Assembly: GCA_027313705.1 (NCBI GenBank)
Contig: DAHVDE010000118.1
Span: 124,001 to 188,000 of the forward strand
Source of the DNA: Actinomycetota bacterium
GTDB taxonomy: Bacteria > Actinomycetota > Actinomycetes > Streptosporangiales > Streptosporangiaceae
Direction: 5' to 3'
DNA length: 64,000 bases
The stretch's first letter is position 1. Every line of letters starts with the position of its first letter. The position numbers and the translations under genes are program-made. This document shows, in pieces, positions 41,428 through 49,579 of the stretch. The notes below the pieces were generated by a model. It was not told the DNA's origin and did not search any database. It saw nothing but the letters and a program-made list of their open reading frames with translations.

Positions 41428-42825
41428 TTCCGGCGCCAGGGTCAGCGCGGCCTGCATGCTCCAGGCCTGGGCCGCGAGCTGGACCGCGTCCCACGGGCTG
41501 CCCAGCGGCGGGGTGTAGGACAGGTCGAGTTCGCTCAGCCCGGCTACGGTCATGTGGTGATGGATCGCCGTCGCCGCGATGTCGATGCGCTTGGCGACCT
41601 CGGCTTGCCGGTGACCGTAAAGCTGCATGCCGAGCAGCCGGCCGGTGACGCGATCGCCGGTGACGCGCATGGCGATGCGATGGCTGCCGGGGTAATAGGC
41701 CTTGTGATCGTCTGCCTGCGCGCTGATAGTGAACGGGTCGTAACCTGCCTTGGCCGCTTCGTGGTCACGCAGGCCGGTGCGGGCCACCGCCTGGTCGAAG
41801 ATCTTGACAACCTGGGTACCGAGACTTCCGGCGAACTTGCGATCTCCGCCGAGGGCGTTCTCGCCGGCGACCCTGCCCTGCTTATGCGCGGTCGTGCCCA
41901 GCGGCAGGTACGTCTCGCCGAGCAGGCGGTGATAGGTGACGACGCAGTCGCCCGCAGCGTAGATGCCGGGAAGGCCCGTCCGCATCTGCCGGTCGACCGC
42001 GATGGCATGACCGGGCCCAAGGGCGGCTCCGGCCTGCGCCGCAAGGGTCGTATCCGGCCGCACGCCGACCACGACCAGGACCACGTCGACGTGGCGGGTC
42101 AGGGTGCCGCCGGCGGTCGTGGTGGCCTCGACGCTCAGCCTGCCGGGCGAGCCGGCCGCGGCGAGGCTGATGCGGCGGGCGGTGGTGCCGGTAAGAACCT
42201 CGACGCCATGGCTGGCGAGCTCGCCGTGCACGCGGCTGCCGAGTTCCGCGTCGACCGTGGGCAGCACCTCGGGACGCTGTTCCATCTGCACGACCGCCAG
42301 CCCGCGGCTGGTGAGTGCCTCCGCCATTTCCAGGCCGATATACCCGGCGCCCACGATCAGCGCCGAGGCGGGCTTGTCACGCTCCAGCGTGCGCATGAGC
42401 GCGAAAGTGTCATCCATGGAGTGCACCACATGGACGCCATGTGCATGGCCTAGCTGGTCAAGGCCGCTGATCGCCGGGCGCAGCGGAAGCGCTCCTGTGC
42501 CGAGCACGAGCCGGTCGTAGCTGACCAGTTCCTCGCTGCCGTCGGCGGTGGTGACCAGTACCTTGCGGTCACGGACATCGACCCGGCGTGCCCTCGTGTC
42601 AAGCCGCAACCGCATGCCTGCCGCCTGGAGATCACCGGCGGTGCGGTGGGCCAGGCTGGTCCACGGGCCAACCTCGCCCGCGACGTAATAGGGGATACCG
42701 CAGATGGAGAAGTTCGGGTAAGCGTCAGCGACTATCACCGTGGCGTCAACGTCCGCGCGCAGCTCCTTGGCGCGGAGTGCGGCGCTGATCCCGGCGTCGC
42801 TGCCACCGATCATGACCAAATGCAT
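41368..42825 (-). CDS. CoA-disulfide-reductase-type FAD oxidoreductase
   Basis: A 485-residue pyridine nucleotide-disulfide oxidoreductase. FAD motif VMIGGSDAGISAALRAKEL, the single redox Cys in NFSICGIPYYV (position 42-44), NAD(P)H motif LIVGAGYIGLEMAEAL, FAD ribityl motif GIYAAGDCV and the C-terminal YTPPLGSPWDAVQ that completes the partner active site. Proteins of this subgroup are common beside arsR in actinobacterial arsenic loci and probably reduce a thiol or thiol-metalloid adduct. The start at 42825 lies 50 bp behind a long inverted repeat, implying regulated transcription. Convergent overlap with arsR is 60 bp. Confidence 0.88.
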   Translation of the reverse strand: MHLVMIGGSDAGISAALRAKELRADVDATVIVADAYPNFSICGIPYYVAGEVGPWTSLAHRTAGDLQAAGMRLRLDTRARRVDVRDRKVLVTTADGSEELVSYDRLVLGTGALPLRPAISGLDQLGHAHGVHVVHSMDDTFALMRTLERDKPASALIVGAGYIGLEMAEALTSRGLAVVQMEQRPEVLPTVDAELGSRVHGELASHGVEVLTGTTARRISLAAAGSPGRLSVEATTTAGGTLTRHVDVVLVVVGVRPDTTLAAQAGAALGPGHAIAVDRQMRTGLPGIYAAGDCVVTYHRLLGETYLPLGTTAHKQGRVAGENALGGDRKFAGSLGTQVVKIFDQAVARTGLRDHEAAKAGYDPFTISAQADDHKAYYPGSHRIAMRVTGDRVTGRLLGMQLYGHRQAEVAKRIDIAATAIHHHMTVAGLSELDLSYTPPLGSPWDAVQLAAQAWSMQAALTLAPELGAGVVERGRERLERARNN

Positions 42826-42875
42826 CTTTGGCTACCCCCCTGGGCCCGGCCAGTCTGTTCGCCGTCACATTCATC

Positions 42876-42923
42876 GACAACTGTCTATATAGATCAGCCT
42901 GCCAGGCTATATAGACCGTTGTC
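42876..42923. promoter_or_regulatory. Long inverted repeat upstream of the flavoprotein gene
   Basis: GACAAC-T-GTCTATATAG (42876-42892) is mirrored by CTATATAGAC-C-GTTGTC (42907-42923), one mismatch in 17, spacer 14. Each arm contains the self-palindromic CTATATAG, so it can also be read as two operators 24 bp apart. A likely target for the adjacent ArsR. Confidence 0.65.
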
Positions 42924-43218
42924 AACATACTGGTCCTTGGGCTGGTAGAGAGCGGCGGAACTGCCGGCGAACGCCCCCGTAGCCGGACTGCCCGCCGAGA
43001 CTTTGCCTGCGGGGTTGTAAGCATAGAAGGGGTCAAACGAGTTCCCGCCATCGAGCCATGGGTAGGCCGAGATCGCCGTCGGATTGAGGGACCAGGTGGC
43101 CGGCACGGCGAGCGTCACCCCGGAAACCCGCTTGCGGCAACTCGCTGGGCCGCCCAGGCAGGCGCGGACCTGGAATGGCGCGATGTCAAGATCGTCGTCA
43201 GCGATCTGAAGCAGGTAG
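42894..43218 (-). pseudogene. Unidentified protein fragment
   Basis: An open frame downstream of the DUF885 gene reads as protein (DIAPFQVRACLGGPASCRKR, AISAYPWLDGGNSFDPFY, SSAALYQPKDQYVDNGLYSL) and ends at TAG-like stop 42894-42896. No convincing ribosome site is seen; a GTG at 43118 is the only usable start. It looks like the C-terminal end of a secreted protein whose front part has been lost. I do not recognise the family. Confidence 0.35.
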
Positions 43219-43222
43219 GTAA

Positions 43223-44974
43223 CTAACGCCTCGCCCAGGCGAGCACCAGGTTCTCTAGTACGGCCAGGGGCACGGCGCCACTGCCAAGGACCACGCCGTG
43301 GAATGCCCTGATGTCGAAGCGACTGCCTAGCTCGGCTTCCGCGCAGGCGCGCAGGCGCTGGAGTTCGCGGCGGCCGATCATGTAGGCGAGCGCCTGCCCT
43401 GGCCAGGCTATGTAACGGTCAATCTCGTTGATCACGTTGGCGCGGGTGGTCGCCGTGTTGGCCCACATGAAATCGATGGCTTGGGAGCGTGACCAGCCCA
43501 GGTGATGCATGCCCGTGTCCACTACCAGGCGGCAGGCGCGCAGCGCGTCGAATGACAGCATGCCAAGGCGCATCAGGTCAGAGGTGTAAAGACCCATCTC
43601 GTCGGCCAGGCGCTCGCAATACAGGCCCCAGCCTTCTACATAGGCGCAGACCTCGGCGTCCAGGTACCTGCGGTAGGCGGGCAGGTCAGTCAGGGTCTGG
43701 TTGGACGCGATCTGCAAGTGATGGCCTGGCGTGCTCTCGTGGAAGGCGAGGGCCTCGTATTCGTAGCGGAACCTGGAGGCTGGGTCGGCGGTGAGTACGC
43801 AGTGCGCTCCGGGACGCAGGCCGGCCGCGGCGGGCGGACGGTAGTAGGCCAGCGGGGCGTTGCCCGCCTCGACCGGATCGATCTCCTCGACCACGCAGGA
43901 AGGGATGTCGTAATGCGGGAACCAGTCGTCGCGCGCGGCCTCGGCGCGTCCGAGCGCGTCTGTGACGACCGCCACAATCTGCCCGGAAGTACTGAATCGA
44001 AGCGTCAGGTCCTCGCGCAGCCGCTGCACGATCGCCTCGAAATCAGAGAGTCCGAGCGTGGACGCGCCGAGTTCTGACCATTCAGTCCGCAACTCCGCCA
44101 GCAGGTCCAGGCCGATCTGGTGAATCTCGTCTGGTGACAGCCAGGTGGTGGTGTGCCGCCTGACCGCCGCCAGGTACCCGTCGCTGCCGCCAGGCACGAA
44201 CCTGATGCCGACCTGCTCGTCTGATCTGGCCACCGGCAACTGGTCGGACTCCAGGTAGGCAAGCAGCCGGGCGGCGGCCGGGCGTACCACCTCAGTCACC
44301 AGACGGGCGGCCTCGGCGCGGAACGCGCTCTCGTCGTCGAGACCAGACACCGGCACGGTCACCATCGTGTCCGCGGTGACGTCCCTGGCCAGGTGGCCGG
44401 CGATCTGGTCGATGGCCTGCCTGACACCCACCTCAGTGGAAATCCGGCCATCGGCTCTGGCCTGCGCGTAGCGCTGCGCTGCTTCGTCGAAGTAGCCGCC
44501 AAGGTGACCGAGCCTGCTCAGGTAGGCACGGGCGGACTCCTGACCGGTGATCAATGCGGCCGGCACCGACAGGTACGCCATGGCCTGCGGCGACACGTAG
44601 CCTCCAGCCGAGACATTGGCCTCCCACAGGCTGTGCTCGAGGTCGGAACGCGCGCCCGAGGCCAGTTGGGTGAGCACGGCATGGTCAACGCGCCCCGCCT
44701 CGTCGAGCAGTTCAGGGTCGATTTCGGCGACGCGCTGCTCGATCGCCGCGAGTTCCCGCATTGTGCGAGCTGACCCGGCTCTGCTTGGGTCAGGCACCAG
44801 GGCGTCGAACCCGGCCACGCCCTTCTGGGTCGCGCTGAACGGGTCGGCTACGTGCAGGACCTCAAAAAACTCCGTGTCGAGCCCGCTAAGTGCGGCGGCA
44901 GCCTCTTCCTGGGTCAATGCTGGCAAGACTTTCCCCTCTTCGGTCAGAAAGCACCGGCGGCCGGCTGCCTCCAT
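43223..44974 (-). CDS. DUF885-family metallopeptidase-like protein
   Basis: A zincin-like protein of 583 residues from ATG 44974, chosen because GAAGGGGG lies five bases upstream and the length then fits the DUF885 family. The zinc motif HExxH is in LAFHESTPGHHLQ; the downstream AYVEGWGLYCERLADEMG supplies the third-ligand region. No signal peptide. The same frame stays open upstream to 45178 and there reads like an Ig-type domain (GYYVLTVSPRSRTISNGFS, KLVFKVTDAGDPVKG). Either that is an unusual N-terminal extension or the remains of another gene. Confidence 0.85.
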   Translation of the reverse strand: MEAAGRRCFLTEEGKVLPALTQEEAAAALSGLDTEFFEVLHVADPFSATQKGVAGFDALVPDPSRAGSARTMRELAAIEQRVAEIDPELLDEAGRVDHAVLTQLASGARSDLEHSLWEANVSAGGYVSPQAMAYLSVPAALITGQESARAYLSRLGHLGGYFDEAAQRYAQARADGRISTEVGVRQAIDQIAGHLARDVTADTMVTVPVSGLDDESAFRAEAARLVTEVVRPAAARLLAYLESDQLPVARSDEQVGIRFVPGGSDGYLAAVRRHTTTWLSPDEIHQIGLDLLAELRTEWSELGASTLGLSDFEAIVQRLREDLTLRFSTSGQIVAVVTDALGRAEAARDDWFPHYDIPSCVVEEIDPVEAGNAPLAYYRPPAAAGLRPGAHCVLTADPASRFRYEYEALAFHESTPGHHLQIASNQTLTDLPAYRRYLDAEVCAYVEGWGLYCERLADEMGLYTSDLMRLGMLSFDALRACRLVVDTGMHHLGWSRSQAIDFMWANTATTRANVINEIDRYIAWPGQALAYMIGRRELQRLRACAEAELGSRFDIRAFHGVVLGSGAVPLAVLENLVLAWARR

Positions 44975-45209
44975 AGGTGCCCCCTTCACCGGGTCGCCTG
45001 CGTCAGTCACCTTGAAGACGAGCTTACGGGAGAATCCGTTCGAGATAGTCCGCGATCTCGGGCTCACGGTGAGAACGTAGTAGCCATCACGGCCAGCCGA
45101 GAAGACCTGCTCCCAGGCCAGGTAGAAGTCCTTATTACCGAAGATGTCGCTGGCGACACCCACGGCGCGGACGTGCATGGCGAAGTCGGCGCTTACGTAC
45201 AGTGTTGGG

Positions 45210-46307
45210 GTGAGGATTCCGGGACCAAGTCACGACACACGGCCATGGGCGGTGATCGCGGCGCTCGGCGTTCTCATTTCGGGTGCCGCCTTGTCCGGGT
45301 GCACAGGAACAGCCCAGGCTCGCCCCGGCCGGCCAGCCGCCGCCCGCGTTCACCCCAGACCTTCGCGAGCAAGCGGCCTGGGCGCCCGGTCTCATCTCAC
45401 CGGATCACGAACGGCGCGGGCGAGCCGGCCCTGGCTGCCGGCCCCGTCGGCGCTGGTGCCATTTACCTTCCTCGGGCCATCGGGCCAGGGAACCTGGCAT
45501 CGCGCCGGGCGCCGGGTGCGCGGCCGGGTCGTGGTGTACGAGACCAGGCTGGTTCCGCCAGGCGGCAGCAAGCCGGCCGGGATCGCGTGGATGGACGCGA
45601 AGCTGCTAGCTGCCAGGCTCTACTCGGGTTCGGTCAGCCCGGGCGGCGGACCTTACCGGTACACGGCGCCCATCGAGCCCGCCCAGGCGGCTACCGTCGT
45701 CGCGGCGTTCAACGGCGGCTTCAAGATGAGAGATGCCCGCGGCGGCTACTACACCGAACATCGCGTCATCAAACCGCTCAGGACCGGCGCCGCGTCCCTG
45801 GTGATCTACGCCAACGGCAGCGTCAACATCGGCGCCTGGGGCAGCGATGTCTCGATGACGCCTGCGGTCGTCGGCGTACGCCAGAACCTGGTGCCACTGG
45901 TGGCCGGCGGGCAGCCGACTGCCGCAGCCAGGGGAAACTGGCATGCCTGGGGTGCGACCTGCGGAGCCCATTCGTGCGCAAACTCGGTGCCTGGCATCGA
46001 GCATCAGTGGCGCTCAGGGCTTGGCATCACAGCGGACGGCGCCCTGGTATACGTCACTGGCCCTGCTCTTGACCCGCTGCAGCTCGCCAGGCTCCTGGCC
46101 AGGGCTGGAGCGATCCGCGCCATGCAACTGGACATCAACCCTTACTGGCCCGTCTTCGTCACCTACGATCCCGCGACCTTCGCCGGCCTTGCCGCTCCGT
46201 CGAACGGGCGCCGGTTGCTGCCCGGCACGATTCAAGGTCCTGCGACGTTCTTCACGCCGTCCTGGGGTCGCGACTTCATCACGATGTCGGCCCGCCGGGC
46301 GGGTTGA
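45210..46307 (+). CDS. Lipoprotein with phosphodiester glycosidase (NAGPA/DUF2233) domain
   Basis: An exported 365-residue protein with a lipobox signal (VIAALGVLISGAALSGC). The NAGPA-like domain covers about residues 110-360: VVAAFNGGFKMRDARGGYY, ASLVIYANGSVNIGAWG, RSGLGITADGALVYVTG and AMQLDINPYWPVF. Bacterial relatives act on phosphodiester-linked sugars in cell-wall polymers. The start GTG 45210 is favoured because it directly precedes the signal; ATG 45177 would overlap the divergent open frame. No obvious link to flanking clusters. Confidence 0.8.
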   Translation: MRIPGPSHDTRPWAVIAALGVLISGAALSGCTGTAQARPGRPAAARVHPRPSRASGLGARSHLTGSRTARASRPWLPAPSALVPFTFLGPSGQGTWHRAGRRVRGRVVVYETRLVPPGGSKPAGIAWMDAKLLAARLYSGSVSPGGGPYRYTAPIEPAQAATVVAAFNGGFKMRDARGGYYTEHRVIKPLRTGAASLVIYANGSVNIGAWGSDVSMTPAVVGVRQNLVPLVAGGQPTAAARGNWHAWGATCGAHSCANSVPGIEHQWRSGLGITADGALVYVTGPALDPLQLARLLARAGAIRAMQLDINPYWPVFVTYDPATFAGLAAPSNGRRLLPGTIQGPATFFTPSWGRDFITMSARRAG

Positions 46308-46387
46308 CCTGGACGGAATAATTCCGTTTCGGCCGCTTGCCTTGGCTGCGAAGATGGCCCGATGGACGTTGCCGGCAGCAGAACCTG

Positions 46388-47674
46388 ATGAGCAGGCTGG
46401 GCGAATCGCTGGCACCTGCCCGTCTCGGCCGCGGCTTCCGCTGGCTGCTTGCCTCCTCCTGGATTACCTACCTGGGCGACGGCATCACGCTGGCCGCAGG
46501 ACCTTTGCTGGTCGCATCGCAGACTCAGAACCCACTCGCCGTGGCGATGGCGGCGCTGCTGCAGCGGCTGCCATGGCTCTTGTTCGGGCTGTACGCCGGG
46601 GTCCTCGCTGACCGGGTGAGCAGGCGTGCCATCGTCATCGGCACGGGGCTGGTGCGGGTGGGCGTCCTGGCCCTGCTGATCGCATCGATCCTCACCCACC
46701 GGGTCGACGTCGCGGTGGTGCTTGCGGCGCTCTTCTTGTTCGGGGTCAACGAGACCTTCGCCGAGACGGCGACCGCCACCTTGCTGCCCATGCTGGTGGA
46801 CAAAAGCGACCTCGGTACCGCGAACTCGCGCACGCTGGCCGGCATGATCATGGGCAGCCAGATGGCGGGCCCGCCGATCGGAGCGGCGCTGTTCGCCGCG
46901 GGGATGGCACTGCCGTTCGTCAGTGAAATGGTATGCGTACTCGCCGGGGTGCTGCTGCTCGCCAAGGTAGGACTGCCAGCCAGGACCAGGCGGGAGCAGT
47001 CGAGCCGGGTGCGGGAGGAGATCCGCGAGGGCTGGCACTGGCTCTGGGGTCACAGCGCCGTCCGGACCCTGGCCATCACCATCTTCACCTTCAACATCAC
47101 CTTCGGTGCAGCCTGGTCCGTCCTCGTCCTGTATGCGCGGGAGCGACTCGGCACTGGTGCGGTCGGCTTCGGGCTGATCACGACCGCCATGGCCATCGGC
47201 GGCCTAGCGGGCACGGTGTCCTATGGCTGGCTCGAACGGCATGTGCCGCTTGGCGTGATCATGCGGGGCGGGCTCATCATCGAGACCTTGACCCATCTCG
47301 CGCTGGCGCTGACCCGCTGGATGTGGCTAGCCTTGATCATCTTCACCATCTTCGGCGCGCACGCGCTCATCTGGGGCACCACCTCGACCAGCGTGCGGCA
47401 ACGGGCCGTGCCAGAGGAGTTCCAGGGCCGCGTCGCCAGCGTGTACCTCACCGGTGTGGTCGGCGGCATCGTGATCGGCTCGGCGGTGGGCGGAACGGTC
47501 GCATCCGTCTGGGGCATCACCGCGCCGTTCTGGTTCGGTTTCGCCGGCTCGGCGATCATCCTCGCCTTCATCTGGCGCTCACTGCTGCAGATAGCCCACG
47601 CCGACGAAGGCCACCGCGCCGACGCTCCCGCCGGCCAGGCCCCGGCCAGGCAGGCGGTCCAGGCCGACCGCTAA
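46388..47674 (+). CDS. MFS transporter (EntS-like)
   Basis: A 428-residue permease with about 12 transmembrane helices and the MFS motif A in ADRVSRRAIVIG (loop 2-3). The arrangement (ITYLGDGITLAAGPLL; ETFAETATATLLP) resembles EntS/macrolide-efflux permeases. The substrate is unknown. ATG 46388 follows the NAGPA gene after 80 bp; a strong terminator lies just behind the stop. Confidence 0.88.
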   Translation: MSRLGESLAPARLGRGFRWLLASSWITYLGDGITLAAGPLLVASQTQNPLAVAMAALLQRLPWLLFGLYAGVLADRVSRRAIVIGTGLVRVGVLALLIASILTHRVDVAVVLAALFLFGVNETFAETATATLLPMLVDKSDLGTANSRTLAGMIMGSQMAGPPIGAALFAAGMALPFVSEMVCVLAGVLLLAKVGLPARTRREQSSRVREEIREGWHWLWGHSAVRTLAITIFTFNITFGAAWSVLVLYARERLGTGAVGFGLITTAMAIGGLAGTVSYGWLERHVPLGVIMRGGLIIETLTHLALALTRWMWLALIIFTIFGAHALIWGTTSTSVRQRAVPEEFQGRVASVYLTGVVGGIVIGSAVGGTVASVWGITAPFWFGFAGSAIILAFIWRSLLQIAHADEGHRADAPAGQAPARQAVQADR

Positions 47675-47680
47675 CCGCCG

Positions 47681-47711
47681 CCGCACTGCCCGCGTCAGCC
47701 GGGCAGTGCGG
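47681..47711 (+). terminator. Hairpin terminator after the MFS gene
   Basis: CCGCACTGCCCG (47681-47692) is perfectly complementary to 47700-47711, loop CGTCAGC. There is no U-tract, as is common in actinomycetes. Confidence 0.75.
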
Positions 47712-47933
47712 CCGGGTACCCAGGGCAGCATCAAGTTCCGTCCGCGTCGTTCTCGCCAGTAACCCGGCTGTCTCAGCCTGGCTTGGATGCCACGACCAGG
47801 AACCGGTGCCCGATGGCAATAACGGGCCAGGCGCTAACATCTTCATGCAGCGCACGTATGCCGAGCGGCAGCAGGCGCCTTCCAGCCACCGGCACTGGCC
47901 CGACCTGGCAGTGCTCCTTCAAGCCGCCGTACC

Positions 47934-48461
47934 GTGGATGACGTGATCAGCGACGGTGACGCGCAGGCAAGTGCCACGCCCGAGTACCCGCCGCTGCCAG
48001 CGGTTCCGGCGTCCGCAGGCGCTCTCATCTTCGATCGATCGGGACGGCTTCTCATCCTGAAGCCGACGTATAAGTCCGGCTGGACGATCCCGGGCGGCGT
48101 CATGGAAGCAGACGGCGAGACACCCTGGCAGGCGTGCAGACGCGAAGTCCGCGAAGAGTGCGGGATCGAACTGCACCGGGGACGACTCGCGTGCGTGGAC
48201 TTCCGTCGTCCCCGGCCAGCGAGCCCTGGCGGCATCCGGTTCCTGTTCGACTGCGGAACCCTCGACGACGGCAGCCTGGCCGCGATCACCTTGCAGGCCG
48301 AGGAGATTTCCGAGCACCGACTGGCGAAGCTGCCCGAGGCCCTCGCGCTGCTCCGCCGCCCGATACGACGGCGAGTCCGGGCGGCGACCGCAGGCCGGGC
48401 ACTGATCTATCTCGAAGACGGGCATAAGGTCCCCGCCATCAGCAAACTACGCCGTAAGTAA
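47934..48461 (+). CDS. NUDIX hydrolase
   Basis: A 175-residue pyrophosphohydrolase. The Nudix box is recognisable as GGVMEADGE followed by REVREECGI, with one extra residue in the loop before the first Glu. Substrate unknown, presumably a nucleoside diphosphate derivative. The N-terminal 20 residues are disordered; ATG 47934 lacks a strong ribosome site, so a slightly later start is possible. Confidence 0.85.
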   Translation: MDDVISDGDAQASATPEYPPLPAVPASAGALIFDRSGRLLILKPTYKSGWTIPGGVMEADGETPWQACRREVREECGIELHRGRLACVDFRRPRPASPGGIRFLFDCGTLDDGSLAAITLQAEEISEHRLAKLPEALALLRRPIRRRVRAATAGRALIYLEDGHKVPAISKLRRK

Positions 48462-48767
48462 ACGCCGGGACATCTCAGATCCGCCGGCAACCTACCGGGA
48501 GCCCCATCGCGACGGCTTGTTGGCTATTCCCTGAGGCTCAGAGGGAATGCTCCGGCCAGACGTCCACGTTACCCGCCAGGGCCTGGTCATCGCGGGCAAG
48601 GAATGGAAGGTTCGCGTCCTGGACGGGTGTTACGTTGACTCGGCCGTCTGTCCCGGCAACCTTCCCCGTACTGGTGTGGAACCATTATGCGGGTCGGGCG
48701 ATGAAGGCCAGGAAGCATGAGCGAGCTGCGCGCCTGAGTCGCGGAGCTGGCGAGGAAGGGGCAAATC
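48462..48767. other. Intergenic region with a hairpin
   Basis: An imperfect stem, ATTCCCTGAG with CTCAGAGGGAAT (48526-48548), probably terminates the NUDIX transcript. A short plus-strand frame from ATG 48547 has no supporting signals. No other feature seen. Confidence 0.45.
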
Positions 48768-49550
48768 GTGAGCGAGAACGCGGCCAGGCTCGCCGTTCTG
48801 ATCGACGCTGACAACGCGCAGCCGGCGATCGTCGATGATCTGCTCGCCGAGGTGACCAGGTATGGCACCGCCCACGTCAAGCGCGCGTATGGCGACTGGA
48901 CAGGCACGAGCCTTAAGGGGTGGAAGGACCGGCTGCTTGCCCAGTCCATCCAGCCGGTGCAGCAGTTCGCTTACACCACGGGCAAGAACGCTACGGACTC
49001 GGCCATGGTGATCGACGCCATGGACTTGCTCTACTCGGGCCGGTTCGACGGGTTCTGCCTGGTCTCCAGCGACAGCGACTTCACCAGGCTGGCCGCCAGG
49101 CTGCGCGAATCTGGCCTGACCGTGTACGGATTCGGCGAGCGGAAGACGCCCAAGGCGTTCGTGGCGGCCTGCGACAAGTTCATCTACATCGAGAACCTGC
49201 GCAGGGAAGCTGCCAGCGCCGGATCGGCAGGTGCCGCGCCTGTGGCAGCGCCGCGCCTGTCCGCCGCGCAGCTCAAGGGCGACACCGCGCTGGTGAACCA
49301 GCTGCGCGAAGCCGTGGAAGCGGCCACCGACGACGACGCATGGGCCGCACTCGGCTACGTCGGGACACTGATCACCAAGCAGCAGCCGGACTTCGACTCA
49401 CGCAGCTACGGTTACGCCAAGCTCAGTGACCTGATGGCGGCGACCGCCTTGTTCGAGATTGAGCGCCGCAGCACAGGCGACGGCAGGCCCGGCGTCGTCT
49501 ACGTGCGCGACAAGCGGCGACACCCGACGGCAAGGAAACCCGCATCTTGA
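48768..49550 (+). CDS. NYN-domain nuclease with LOTUS/OST-HTH domain
   Basis: A 260-residue PIN-like protein. The NYN domain (residues 5-140) has acidic residues in LIDADNAQ, NATDSAMVIDAMDLLY and LVSSDSDFTRLA, the metal-binding set of single-strand RNA nucleases. A LOTUS/OST-HTH RNA-binding domain occupies about 170-240 (LVNQLREAVEAATDDDAWAALG, then SYGYAKLSDLM, LFEIER). GTG 48768 is preceded by GAGGAAGGGG. RNA decay or processing is the expected role. Such proteins are common and usually stand alone. Confidence 0.88.
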   Translation: MSENAARLAVLIDADNAQPAIVDDLLAEVTRYGTAHVKRAYGDWTGTSLKGWKDRLLAQSIQPVQQFAYTTGKNATDSAMVIDAMDLLYSGRFDGFCLVSSDSDFTRLAARLRESGLTVYGFGERKTPKAFVAACDKFIYIENLRREAASAGSAGAAPVAAPRLSAAQLKGDTALVNQLREAVEAATDDDAWAALGYVGTLITKQQPDFDSRSYGYAKLSDLMAATALFEIERRSTGDGRPGVVYVRDKRRHPTARKPAS

Positions 49551-49579
49551 CGCCAGCCAAAGCATGGGAAACTGTTTCA

